Positions 54,990 to 63,928 of a stretch of 64,000 bases of DNA are shown here, one piece after another. Within the stretch, counting starts at the first letter, position 1. Every line of letters begins with the position of its first letter. The translations under genes were made by a program, and so were the position numbers. The stretch is from Candidatus Nitronauta litoralis (GTDB lineage: Bacteria; Nitrospinota; Nitrospinia; Nitrospinales; Nitrospinaceae): contig CP048685.1 in the NCBI GenBank assembly GCA_015698285.1, forward strand, positions 3,808,501 through 3,872,500, given 5' to 3'. Below the pieces are notes generated by a model. The model was not told the origin of the DNA. It searched no databases and saw only the letters and a program-made list of their open reading frames with translations.

Positions 54990-55496
54990 TCAAGTCCCGG
55001 GTTTTTTCCCAACACCTTCTCTTGCCCCGGCAACTTTGACAAAAATCTCATCATCCTGAATTTTAAAAAGCATGAGTTGGGTGGGAATACCCCGAGGCAG
55101 CAAAGGTTCAACATCATGTCCCTTCATAATAGTTGGCAGGGACATCGCAACTTTTATCTCATCCTTTGCAAGACGTGCAACAATATCTCCGGCAATCACA
55201 TTAGCCACTTCCCCTACCACGTCCCCCATTTCCGGGCTGTCGTAAGCCAGTTCAAACCCTGCAAATTTAAGCGCCAGGCTTTCTGCAGATTTCTTTGGCA
55301 GTGTCACCATCAACAACCAGGTTATATCTCCCACAAAAGAAATAATTCCAAGAACACCTTCGCCAACAGATGACCTTACTTCTTCGACTGGAATTGGAGC
55401 CTCTCCAAACATTGTCCCAAAGCAGTTAATCACGGAATCCTGGACACAGGTAGTCAATTGCTCAGGTATGCATTCCGCAGTAAACTCATATGACAT
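54990..55496 (-). CDS. CheX/CheC-family CheY-P phosphatase-like protein
   Basis: The 168 residues match the CheC-CheX-FliY fold. The active-site signature E-x2-N is visible in DVVGEVANVIAGD (about residues 95-107). CheX dephosphorylates CheY-P and has a single signature, as here, while CheC has two, so CheX is the closer fit. The C-terminal part (IPTQLMLFKIQDDEIFVKVA) forms the dimer strand. A GGGGAAA ribosome-binding site supports the ATG. A good promoter lies about 200 bases upstream. The cheY-like gene lies further upstream on the same strand. Confidence 0.86.
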   Translation of the reverse strand: MSYEFTAECIPEQLTTCVQDSVINCFGTMFGEAPIPVEEVRSSVGEGVLGIISFVGDITWLLMVTLPKKSAESLALKFAGFELAYDSPEMGDVVGEVANVIAGDIVARLAKDEIKVAMSLPTIMKGHDVEPLLPRGIPTQLMLFKIQDDEIFVKVAGAREGVGKKPGT

Positions 55497-55697
55497 AAGT
55501 TTCCCCTTTTAAAATTTTTCGAACCGGGCCCCACTCTTGCACACCGACCAAGACTCTCTTCTTTCAAATTAAATCAATGACCCTCTACCATTTTTTATCT
55601 TTATTTTCGTTTATTTTATTTAGAAAAATCCCTGATTTTTTATTCCAGAAAAACCAGTTAAAAATCTTATTTCCAAAAGATCGCTACCTACATCCAC

Positions 55698-55726
55698 AAT
55701 AGAATTGCATTGGTGCTTATTGTCAA
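55698..55726 (-). promoter_or_regulatory. Candidate sigma-70 promoter for the CheX-like gene
   Basis: A perfect TTGACA -35 box (55721-55726, minus strand), a 17-base spacer and TCTATT as -10 box. It would leave a leader of about 195 bases before the start at 55496. The rest of the 443-base gap 55497-55939 holds no gene that I can support. Confidence 0.45.
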
Positions 55727-55939
55727 CTTAAAAAACCAATATTTCACAGTTTTTCCACAGCCCGGCTTTCGTAAGAACAAGGCCTAAAGATAGCTGTTTT
55801 CTAAAATAAATTGAATTGGTTCGTCGCATTCCCTGTATTTCGGCTTCAATAATCTGCGATCAGGTTTTCAGTTACTGGAAGAAAAAAAACTTCTTTTAAC
55901 CATTCGGATAAAGTCAAAGGCGTCAACAACCCACATAAA

Positions 55940-56323
55940 CTATTTAAAGATAGCCTGGATTTTTTCTTCCAGTTGATTTGCATTGAAAGGTTTAACAATA
56001 TATTGACTGACACCTGCCTGCACCGCCTCCACTATTTTTTCCTTGTCCGCTTCTGAGGTTACCATCAGGAATGGGATGCCTTTTATTGAGCCATCATCCC
56101 GAACGGATTTCAGGAACTCAATCCCCGTCATTTTTGGCATATTCCAATCCGAAATGATCAGATCCAGTCCTCCCTCTTGAGCCCGCTTCAACCCCATTTG
56201 TCCGTCCTCGGCATCTGAAAGGTTGTCATTGCTAAACCCAAGTTGTTTCAGGTTGTTTTTGATGATCTGACGCATTACCGACGAATCATCGACCACCAGA
56301 ACTTTTTTCCCTTCGTACGCCAT
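55940..56323 (-). CDS. cheY: CheY-type chemotaxis response regulator
   Basis: The 127-residue single receiver domain has the complete CheY set: D12 and D13, phosphoacceptor D59 (IISDWNMPKMTG), T89 (MVTSEA) and K111 (YIVKPFNA). The DWNMP motif and overall match to flagellar CheY make this a stronger chemotaxis call than the receiver at 6678. A GGGGAAT ribosome-binding site precedes the ATG. It is close to the CheX-like phosphatase and cheB, which act on the same pathway. About 290 bases separate it from the mqnE stop, without a supported gene. Confidence 0.94.
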   Translation of the reverse strand: MAYEGKKVLVVDDSSVMRQIIKNNLKQLGFSNDNLSDAEDGQMGLKRAQEGGLDLIISDWNMPKMTGIEFLKSVRDDGSIKGIPFLMVTSEADKEKIVEAVQAGVSQYIVKPFNANQLEEKIQAIFK

Positions 56324-56617
56324 TTTAATTCCCCATCAAATAAAATGTTTCAGATAAGTTAAGCAACACCCAGGAGTTTGTTCCTCTTGAAAGCACCTAC
56401 TAAAAAAGTCAAACGAGATAAATACGATACAAATTTCTATGTGTTTGTTAATCAACCGAAAAAAAGCAAAATTGTTCCTCCAGAAGCAAACTACTTCCGC
56501 CAATTTATAGTTTTAGTAGAAACGTCCCTTAAAAACCTGTCAAGGAAAAATCTTGGTTTTGGGATATTAAAATGGAAGACAATTGCAAAACGGAATCTAT
56601 TTAAAAAAACCTGCGTT

Positions 56618-57721
56618 TTAAACAGTGACGGCCTGAGTTTCCTCATAGAGAGTGTCTCTCTCCATGGGAATGCGTCCTGCTTCTCTAATCATAGAAATAA
56701 TTGTGCTTTGATGAAAAATCTGATCTGTCGCCGCGCCAGCGGCATGTATTATTTTTTCTTCCACTACAGTTCCGTCCATATCATCTGCTCCAAAGGACAA
56801 CGACAATTGCGCAATCCGCGGAGTGATCATGATCCAGAATGCTTTCACGTGCGGGAAGTTATCCAACATCAGGCGTGAAACGGCAAGCGCCCTAAGATCA
56901 AGTTGTCCCGAAGTCGAGGGAAGAAATTCCAGAACCGTATTCTCCGGGTGGAACGACAAGGGAATAAAGGTCACAAACCCACCGGTCCTGTCCTGCAGTT
57001 CCCGTAACCGGATCAGGTGATCAACTCTTTCCTCTACCGTCTCCAGATGACCGTACAACATGGTGGCATTACTTTTCAAACCTACCTTGTGTGCAGTCTC
57101 ATGAACATGAAGCCAGTTTTCACCAGTCAGTTTTTCATTACAGATTTTTTTACGGACACGCTTGGCAAAAATCTCAGCGCCGCCCCCAGGAATTGACCCA
57201 AGACCAGCCTCTCTCAGCTCGTCCAGCGTCTCATCCAGCGGCTTGCCTGCAAGCTCTGCAAGGTAGCCCAGCTCAATCGCCGTGAATGCCTGAATGTGAA
57301 CTTCCGGGAAACGTTCCTTTAATCCTTTTACCATATCAAGGTAGTACGAATATGGGAGGTCAGGGTGCAAGCCACCGACGATGTGAAACTCACTGACCTT
57401 TCCATCGTTGTAAGCTGCTGCATCCGAAAAAATTGTGTCCAGAGACTTCATATAAGCATCAGGATTATCTTCTTTGACGCCAAATGCACAGAACTGGCAA
57501 CTGTGAATACAGATATTGGTCGGATTTATATGGCGGTTATGGATGAAAAACGTCTCGTTGCCATTGACGCGTTCCCGAACCTGATTAGCCAAATGCCCCA
57601 CGCCAAGAATGTCGGGAGTAGTCCATAAAGTCACGCCATCTTCAAATGACAAGCGCTCCCCTGCCCTGACTTTCGACTCAATGTCAGACAACGAAGAATC
57701 CAGATATTCAAACATAATCAT
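56618..57721 (-). CDS. mqnE: Aminofutalosine synthase MqnE (radical SAM)
   Basis: MqnE joins a radical SAM adenosyl group to the chorismate-derived enolpyruvyl-benzoate, the key step of the futalosine menaquinone route. The 367-residue protein has the radical SAM cysteines C71, C75 and C78 (CIHSCQFCAF) after the typical HNRHINPTNI. Later family segments are SIPGGGAEIFAKRVRKKICN, NATMLYGHLETVEERVDHL and SFGADDMDGTVVEEKI. The last separates MqnE from MqnC and CofH. The UbiA-type prenyltransferase gene of the same pathway lies just upstream on the same strand, with a 60-aa gene between. The start is one of two ATGs six bases apart. Confidence 0.95.
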   Translation of the reverse strand: MIMFEYLDSSLSDIESKVRAGERLSFEDGVTLWTTPDILGVGHLANQVRERVNGNETFFIHNRHINPTNICIHSCQFCAFGVKEDNPDAYMKSLDTIFSDAAAYNDGKVSEFHIVGGLHPDLPYSYYLDMVKGLKERFPEVHIQAFTAIELGYLAELAGKPLDETLDELREAGLGSIPGGGAEIFAKRVRKKICNEKLTGENWLHVHETAHKVGLKSNATMLYGHLETVEERVDHLIRLRELQDRTGGFVTFIPLSFHPENTVLEFLPSTSGQLDLRALAVSRLMLDNFPHVKAFWIMITPRIAQLSLSFGADDMDGTVVEEKIIHAAGAATDQIFHQSTIISMIREAGRIPMERDTLYEETQAVTV

Positions 57722-57817
57722 CCATCGTTAGAATTAATTCTTATTTCCAGTAAACACCCCAAAATCCTATCACAGGCTGGTCCATGATTCCAATCCCGTC
57801 AGTTGCCAGAGAAGTTT

Positions 57818-58000
57818 CTACGACTCACCGATAATTTTTCGGGCGGTCCTTTTCTGCTTCTTCCTGTCGTACATTTTCCGCGAGGATTTCACCTGCATAT
57901 GAAACGTTTTTTGCCATAAGACTTTGGCCACGGGATCCTGGCTTTCAATCACAATAGGCTTCCCGTCCGCCCTGATCGTTTTTTGCTCTTTTTTTCTCAT
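57818..58000 (-). CDS. Small basic protein coupled to the prenyltransferase gene, 60 aa
   Basis: The ATG overlaps the prenyltransferase stop as ATGA, the classic arrangement for translational coupling. The 60 residues are soluble and very basic (about 19 Lys and Arg), starting MRKKEQKTIRADGKPIVIES and ending in KKQKRTARKIIGES. The N-terminal part alone has some beta character. I do not recognise the family. It could bind RNA or DNA or dock on a membrane face. Position between two menaquinone genes hints at, but does not prove, a link to that pathway. Confidence 0.7.
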   Translation of the reverse strand: MRKKEQKTIRADGKPIVIESQDPVAKVLWQKTFHMQVKSSRKMYDRKKQKRTARKIIGES

Positions 58001-58854
58001 TCTATCCACACACAATCCGCAATAACGATCACCATCAGCACGACGCTAATGAGCCCGTTTACATTAAAGAAAGCAACATTCACTTTTGAAAGGTCATCTT
58101 TTTTTACGAGCGAATGCTCAAACCATAACAAACCCGCCACCGCGGCAACCCCTGCGAAATAAACCCAACTCAATAAGGGGGAAACCAACAACCCAAGCAG
58201 GAAAATCACCATAATCATATGAGAACCAGAAGCCAGCTTCAAAGCATTTTCGACACCAAAACGTTTTGGAACAGAATACAGGTTGTGCTTCCGGTCATTA
58301 TCGACATCCATACAAGAGTACAATATATCAAATCCCGCCAACCAGAATATAACGGCCGCGCCCAGAACCAGAGACAAAATCGAAATTTCCTCACGGATCG
58401 CCACCCACGCCCCAACCGGAGCAACCGACAAGGCCAGTCCCAAAAACAGGTGGGAAGCCCATGTAAAACGTTTGGTCAGGGAATAAAAAAACACGATGAT
58501 GAGGGCAAGCGGGGATAACATTAAGGCCAGCGAGTTTAATTGGCCAGCAGCAAATATAAAAATTGCTGAAGAAACCAATAAGAACAGCCAGTAGGCGGTT
58601 TTCCCGACAGCCCCGGCAGGCAAAGCCCGGTTTTGTGTTCTCGGGTTGATTGCATCAAAACGCGCATCCGCTATTCGGTTAAACGCCATGGCGGCACTGC
58701 GCGCCCCCACCATACACACCAGAATCCAAAGTAACTGATGCCAGGTCGGAAACCCCTCCGCTGCCAGAAAAGCACTCATGATGGCAAACGGCAGTGCAAA
58801 CACCGTGTGCTGGATTTTTATGTCCTGTAAAATGACAAACAATTTTTGAAACAT
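57997..58854 (-). CDS. mqnP: UbiA-family prenyltransferase, probably MqnP of the futalosine pathway
   Basis: The 285-residue integral membrane protein has about eight spans and the two Asp-rich motifs of UbiA enzymes: NRIADARFDAINPRT (about residues 60-74) and DVDNDRKHN (about 188-196), which bind the prenyl diphosphate through magnesium. It attaches the isoprenoid chain to the quinone head group. The context, upstream of mqnE, favours the menaquinone role (MqnP) over 4-hydroxybenzoate (UbiA) or heme O synthesis. It is divergent from the ABC exporter gene, with 173 bases between the starts. Confidence 0.92.
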   Translation of the reverse strand: MFQKLFVILQDIKIQHTVFALPFAIMSAFLAAEGFPTWHQLLWILVCMVGARSAAMAFNRIADARFDAINPRTQNRALPAGAVGKTAYWLFLLVSSAIFIFAAGQLNSLALMLSPLALIIVFFYSLTKRFTWASHLFLGLALSVAPVGAWVAIREEISILSLVLGAAVIFWLAGFDILYSCMDVDNDRKHNLYSVPKRFGVENALKLASGSHMIMVIFLLGLLVSPLLSWVYFAGVAAVAGLLWFEHSLVKKDDLSKVNVAFFNVNGLISVVLMVIVIADCVWIE

Positions 58855-59027
58855 TAATATTGCCTAACTCTCCCACCCGGTCCTTCTGTAGATGACAAAT
58901 AACTCTTCAACCCTTTCCAACTAATGCGTATGATATACCATTTTAAATCATCAAAAACTTAATGCATTCAGTCCACTTTAATGAGCGGATCGTATCTAAA
59001 GAATGCTCTGAATTTTAGAATCGAAAT

Positions 59028-60773
59028 ATGGACAATTTAAAACGCCTCAGTAAATTGTTAAGCCCCTATAAGAAAGCCCTCTTCTGGGGAAGTATCTTTC
59101 TTGTCATTTCATCCGCGACAAATCTAATCGTTCCCATGTTTATCCGTGACCTGGTGGATGTGGTCATGGTGAAAAAAGACCTCGCAGCCCTCAATACGAT
59201 GGCGTTGTCCATCTTCGGCCTGTTTATTGTGCAGATGGTATTTTCTACAGGACACAACTATCTTTTCGATCTGACAGAAAAAAGGGTCATTGCCGATTTC
59301 AGGAAAAAGATATTCGACCATCTACACACCCTGTCGCTCGGTTTTTTTGTCAAACGGCGAACCGGGGAAATCATGTCCCGATTGACAAACGATGTCACTA
59401 CCGTCGAGGGGTTTGTAACCGATCTTCCAGCCACTGTCATTCAACAGTCCATCCGGCTACTCGGCGGCATTGTCATCATCATTTATTTGAACTGGAAATT
59501 GACCTTTACCATTCTGATTTTGCTTCCCGTCCTGATTCTTTACGCAAAAACCTACGGAAAGCGTTTAAAATTTCTTTCCAAAGAAATCCAGGACAAACTG
59601 GCAAACGCAACCACCATCATTGAAGAAAACATCAGTTGTATCCCCGTCGTCAAATCATTCGTACGCAGCAAACTGGAGATGAACCGGTTTTCGGATGCGA
59701 TTGAAGACACTTTTCAGTCGGCAAAAAAACGCGTGGCCATTTCAGCTTTTTTTGGACCGACCATTGGCTTGATTTCATTCTCTACAGCTCTGGCCCTGCT
59801 CTGGTACGGAGGACATGAAGTCATTGATGGCAGTATCAGCCCGGGAGAACTGATTGCTTTCATCCTATACGCCACCATTATCGCAGGCCCCATGGGCAGT
59901 TTTGCCCGGCTATACACCCGCGTCCAGGAAGGACTCGGGGCCAGTGAACGTATTTTTGAAATCCTGGACACCAAAGGAGAAGTCAGCGACTCACCGGATG
60001 CTGTACCCATGCCTCGAATCGAAGGAAGGGTTTGTATAGAAAACCTTCATTTTCACTATCGAGAGGACCAGGAAGTGATTTCCGGTATTCAAATGGATGT
60101 CGAACCCGGAGAAATGGTCGCACTGGTGGGTCCCAGCGGTGCAGGCAAAACAACGCTCATCAATTTGCTCCACCGGTTTTACGACCCCACTCAAGGAACA
60201 ATTCTCGTCGATGGTCTGCCCATTCAAAAAGCAAAACTGGAAAGCTACTGGAGCCAGATTGCCCTGGTTCCCCAGGAAACTATCCTGTTCGGGGGTACTA
60301 TCGAAGACAATATCCGCTATGCACGGGAAGGGGCGACGGATAAAGACGTGGTCGAGGCCGCCAAAACTGCAAACGCGCACGGTTTTATTACCGAATGTCC
60401 CGATGGGTATAAGACAATTGTTGGTGAAAAAGGCATTCGTCTTTCAGCCGGACAACGCCAGCGCATTGCCATCGCAAGGGCCATTCTAAAAAACCCGCGC
60501 ATGTTGATCCTGGACGAGGCTACCTCCGCCCTGGATAACGAATCGGAGCTTTTAATCCAGGAAGCGCTGGACCGACTCATGAAAGACAAGACGTCCTTCG
60601 TTATCGCGCATCGCTTGTCCACAATACACAATGCGGACAAAATAATTGTAATGGATAAAGGCTGCATTGTAGAAACAGGCACACACACTGTGTTGATGGC
60701 ACAAAAAGGTCTCTATCAAAAACTGTACACACTGATGAGCTTTCAACTGAAACAGGAAGCCGAAACCCCTTAA
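59028..60773 (+). CDS. ABC exporter, MsbA/ABCB type half-transporter
   Basis: The 581 residues combine a six-span exporter domain (to about 320) and one ATPase domain. Walker A is GPSGAGKTT (about 369), the signature is LSAGQRQRIAIARAIL and Walker B MLILDEATSALD, followed by the switch histidine (VIAHRLSTI). It works as a homodimer. Length and the RRTGEIMSRLTNDVTTVE coupling region match the lipid A flippase MsbA, but lipid or peptide exporters of the same shape cannot be excluded. No tetraacyldisaccharide kinase (lpxK) is next to it. The ribosome-binding site is weak. Confidence 0.92.
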   Translation: MDNLKRLSKLLSPYKKALFWGSIFLVISSATNLIVPMFIRDLVDVVMVKKDLAALNTMALSIFGLFIVQMVFSTGHNYLFDLTEKRVIADFRKKIFDHLHTLSLGFFVKRRTGEIMSRLTNDVTTVEGFVTDLPATVIQQSIRLLGGIVIIIYLNWKLTFTILILLPVLILYAKTYGKRLKFLSKEIQDKLANATTIIEENISCIPVVKSFVRSKLEMNRFSDAIEDTFQSAKKRVAISAFFGPTIGLISFSTALALLWYGGHEVIDGSISPGELIAFILYATIIAGPMGSFARLYTRVQEGLGASERIFEILDTKGEVSDSPDAVPMPRIEGRVCIENLHFHYREDQEVISGIQMDVEPGEMVALVGPSGAGKTTLINLLHRFYDPTQGTILVDGLPIQKAKLESYWSQIALVPQETILFGGTIEDNIRYAREGATDKDVVEAAKTANAHGFITECPDGYKTIVGEKGIRLSAGQRQRIAIARAILKNPRMLILDEATSALDNESELLIQEALDRLMKDKTSFVIAHRLSTIHNADKIIVMDKGCIVETGTHTVLMAQKGLYQKLYTLMSFQLKQEAETP

Positions 60774-61094
60774 CCTCCCGCATTTTTTCCACCCAATAAA
60801 AAAAACGAAGGCAGGTATTTTCTAAATGTTTCCCTTGTCTGTTCCACGTTCACCGTGGCCCTCCAGATATTTTGAATCCCGCAACCCTGACACCAAAAAT
60901 CTTCCTTTTTCCCGAAAAATATTTATTCCTTAAATTTAGATCAGGAAACGGTTTAAAAACAAAGGTCAAAAACCCTCCTTTTTCTTTTAATTGCAGAAAA
61001 GCCCTCGCTCTACACAGAGAATCCAATAAAAACAACGTCGTTTCGCCTACTCCCCAGGACTAGAAAAAAACTACCTCATTGGGTTCAATACTTG
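60774..61094. other. Intergenic stretch before the hybrid kinase
   Basis: About 320 bases without a supported gene. An open frame at 60872-61063 lacks an ATG near a ribosome-binding site and has no recognisable domain. CCACG with CGTGG (about 60844-60858) forms a small hairpin without a T-run. Confidence 0.45.
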
Positions 61095-61122
61095 TTGAAA
61101 CTATAATTGCAGGTCTTATACT
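61095..61122 (+). promoter_or_regulatory. Candidate sigma-70 promoter of the hybrid kinase
   Basis: A TTGAAA -35 box (61095-61100), a 16-base spacer and a TATACT -10 box (61117-61122). Transcription would begin near 61129, about 46 bases before the ATG. Confidence 0.5.
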
Positions 61123-61174
61123 AAATTCACGAAAATTAAACTAAACCTATTATTCAAAATACCAAATTTTTCAG

Positions 61175-63928
61175 ATGACGATTGGATTAAACAATCAAAA
61201 GATCATTACCGGTGTTACCGCTATCATCATTTTATTCCTGCTGGTTCTGGGTTGGCTTGGAATAAATAGTGTTGAAGACCGGTTAAAAGAAAACCTCCGT
61301 GTACAGTTAAAGACAAACCTGCACGCCACTCAGGAAGCGTTTAACCTGTGGGCCAAGGATAAAAAACTGGACGCAGAAACATTATCCAATCAACCCATGA
61401 TAAAAAAATATATCCGGGAATTGATTACCCTCTCCCAGTCTAAAAACCTTTCTCCCAAGGACCTTCTCAATTCAAAACCCCTGGCATGGCTCAGGAGCAA
61501 TCTGGAGAAAGCATGCACCAGATATGGATTCATCGGTTTTGTCGTTTTTGATCTAAAAGGATTGCAGGTTGGAGCTCTTCTGGATGAACCGGTAGGAAAA
61601 TCAAACCTGCGAAATCAATCCGGTTTTTTTTACAATTCCATTCGTGGAGAAACTGTTCTCTCTCTTCCTTTTAAAGGAGATATCCCTCTTCCGGATTCCG
61701 ATGGAAAATTACAGGAAAATTGGCCCACGATGCTGGTTTCTACCCCTATTTTTTCGGAAAATGAAAAAGTAATTGGGGTACTGGCATTCAGGATTCGGCC
61801 AGAACTGGATTTAAGCCAAATAATGACACTTGGTCGATTCGGGCAAAGCGGCCAATCTTATATTTTTGACAAGAATGCAAATCTGTTAACTAAAAGCAGG
61901 TTTGACGAACAATTAAGGACCGCAAACCTGCTAACCCCCGATCAAAAATCAATCTTGAATATTCAAATAAGGAATCCTGGGAGGAACCTTATTGAAAAGC
62001 CCTTAGTAAAGAAAGAATCCCCCTCAAGTTGGCCACTAACCCGTATGGCCCAGTTGGCCCTGCAACAAACCACTGATGAAGATACCGACGGATACCTGGA
62101 CTATCGAGGTGTCCCCGTGGTTGGTGCCTGGACCTGGCTCCCAGAGTATGAAATTGGACTGACCACAGAAATCGATAAGTCTGAGGCCTACAGGCCCATC
62201 TATGCTCTGGTGAAATGGTTTTTAGGACTTGGCACATTATTAATACTCACATGTCTGGTTGGATGGAAATTGAGCACCCAATACCAAAACAGCCGCCTGG
62301 AGGCAATTCAAAGCGAAAAACGCCTAAACTCCATAATGAACAGCCTCCAGGATGCCATCATTGCTATTGATGAATTTGGAAAAATATTATCCGTAAGCCC
62401 TTCAGTTAAAGATCGCTTTGGTTATTCCATGCATGAATTATTAGGACAAAATGTAAAAATTTTAATGCCCGAACCATACCATTCTGAACATGACAGTTAC
62501 CTTGAGACATACAAAAGAACCGGCAAAGCAAAAATAATAAATATTATGCGAATCCTTGAAGGGAAACGCAAAGACGGCAGTATTTTCCCACTGGAGTTAA
62601 GAGTCACCGAAACCCAATGGGACGGGAAGCCTCAATTCACCGCTATCATCCGTGACATTTCAGATTTAAAACTTTCGGAAGAAAAGTTAAAAGAAGCTAA
62701 CCAACTATTAGAAGAAAGAATTGAGGATAGAACCCAGGACTTACAAAAGGCCACTATCAAAGCCGAACGAAGCAGTGCCGCGAAAACCGAATTTCTTTCA
62801 AGAATGAGCCACGAACTCAGGACCCCCATGAATGCCATACTCGGGTTCAGCCAGCTAATGACCGCCAATGAAAAAGAACCCTTGTCAAAGCATCAGAGCT
62901 CCCAGGTAAGTGAAATCATGAAGGCGGGAAAACATCTGTTAGAGCTCATAAACGAAGTACTGGATCTGGCTTCGATTGAATCGGGGAAAATCACCCTTTC
63001 TCCCGAACCTGTATGCATTGTGGATTTGATGAATGAAGTTCTTTCAGTAGTTGAACCCCTGGCAGAGCAATACAATATCAGTCTGATCAATGAAATAGAG
63101 CAAGACAACGCGATATTCATCAAAGCGGATAAAGTTCGTGTCAAGCAGGTTTTATTAAATCTGATTTCAAACGGGATCAAATATAACCGCGTGGGAGGAA
63201 CGGTAACTCTTTCAGTGGTCAACAACAATACTCAAAACCTTCGAGTCAATATTCAGGATACCGGGATGGGAATCCCCCACGAAAAACTAAACAAACTATT
63301 TGAACCGTTTGATCGACTGGGTGCCGAAACCGGTGAAGCCGAGGGTACGGGAATTGGTATGACCATTTCAAAAAAGCTGATGGAGGTAATGAAGGGAACA
63401 ATAAATGTTGAAAGTGTCGTAGGAAAAGGAAGTTGCTTTCACATCACCTTACCCAAATGCGATCCACCCAAGGAGATCATAACATTAAAGGAAAACAACA
63501 TCAGGGTCTCTAAGCCATCACAAACGGAAAGCGAAAAAAAATATACAGTCCTTTATATAGAAGACAACCCGGCCAATTTGAGATTGGTTGAAGATGTTCT
63601 GTCCTCCCGTCCTGATATTAGTTTCTTAGCAGCAACACAGGCGGGGTTAGGCCTTGAGCTTGCCCGGGCACACCGTCCGGATCTAATCATTATGGATATT
63701 AATTTACCGGAAATGGATGGCTATCAAGCCTTGAAACATCTTCAAAATTATGATGAAACTTTTAATATTCCCGTAATCGCTTTGAGCGCCAATGCGATGA
63801 AAAAAGACATCGAAAGAGGGCTTAATGCCGGGTTCAAAGATTATCTCACCAAACCTTTTGACATGTTATATTTTTTAAGTGTGATCAACAGGTTTATCCC
63901 TTCATCACAGGAAACTACAGAGAATTAA
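61175..63928 (+). CDS. Hybrid sensor histidine kinase: Cache, FixL-like PAS, kinase, receiver
   Basis: A 917-residue membrane kinase. Two spans (about 10-29 and 345-366) enclose a periplasmic Cache-type sensor. A PAS domain follows (about 380-500), whose pattern is that of FixL: MPEPYHSEHDSYLETY with H439 at the heme-ligand position and R459 exactly 20 residues later, where FixL has its gating arginine. A coiled coil, the HisKA domain with H546 (RMSHELRTPMNAILGF), the ATPase domain (NLISNGIKYN, DTGMGIPHEKL, GTGIGMTISKKLME) and a receiver with D841 (LIIMDINLPEMDG) complete it. The receiver implies a phosphorelay to a separate protein, not identified here. It has a good promoter at 61095. Confidence 0.95.
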   Translation: MTIGLNNQKIITGVTAIIILFLLVLGWLGINSVEDRLKENLRVQLKTNLHATQEAFNLWAKDKKLDAETLSNQPMIKKYIRELITLSQSKNLSPKDLLNSKPLAWLRSNLEKACTRYGFIGFVVFDLKGLQVGALLDEPVGKSNLRNQSGFFYNSIRGETVLSLPFKGDIPLPDSDGKLQENWPTMLVSTPIFSENEKVIGVLAFRIRPELDLSQIMTLGRFGQSGQSYIFDKNANLLTKSRFDEQLRTANLLTPDQKSILNIQIRNPGRNLIEKPLVKKESPSSWPLTRMAQLALQQTTDEDTDGYLDYRGVPVVGAWTWLPEYEIGLTTEIDKSEAYRPIYALVKWFLGLGTLLILTCLVGWKLSTQYQNSRLEAIQSEKRLNSIMNSLQDAIIAIDEFGKILSVSPSVKDRFGYSMHELLGQNVKILMPEPYHSEHDSYLETYKRTGKAKIINIMRILEGKRKDGSIFPLELRVTETQWDGKPQFTAIIRDISDLKLSEEKLKEANQLLEERIEDRTQDLQKATIKAERSSAAKTEFLSRMSHELRTPMNAILGFSQLMTANEKEPLSKHQSSQVSEIMKAGKHLLELINEVLDLASIESGKITLSPEPVCIVDLMNEVLSVVEPLAEQYNISLINEIEQDNAIFIKADKVRVKQVLLNLISNGIKYNRVGGTVTLSVVNNNTQNLRVNIQDTGMGIPHEKLNKLFEPFDRLGAETGEAEGTGIGMTISKKLMEVMKGTINVESVVGKGSCFHITLPKCDPPKEIITLKENNIRVSKPSQTESEKKYTVLYIEDNPANLRLVEDVLSSRPDISFLAATQAGLGLELARAHRPDLIIMDINLPEMDGYQALKHLQNYDETFNIPVIALSANAMKKDIERGLNAGFKDYLTKPFDMLYFLSVINRFIPSSQETTEN

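Noticed and set aside
56378..56878. 166-codon plus-strand open frame
   Set aside because: More than half of it is antisense to the conserved C-terminus of mqnE.
60872..61063. 63-codon open frame upstream of the hybrid kinase
   Set aside because: It starts with TTG, has no ribosome-binding site and no recognisable features.
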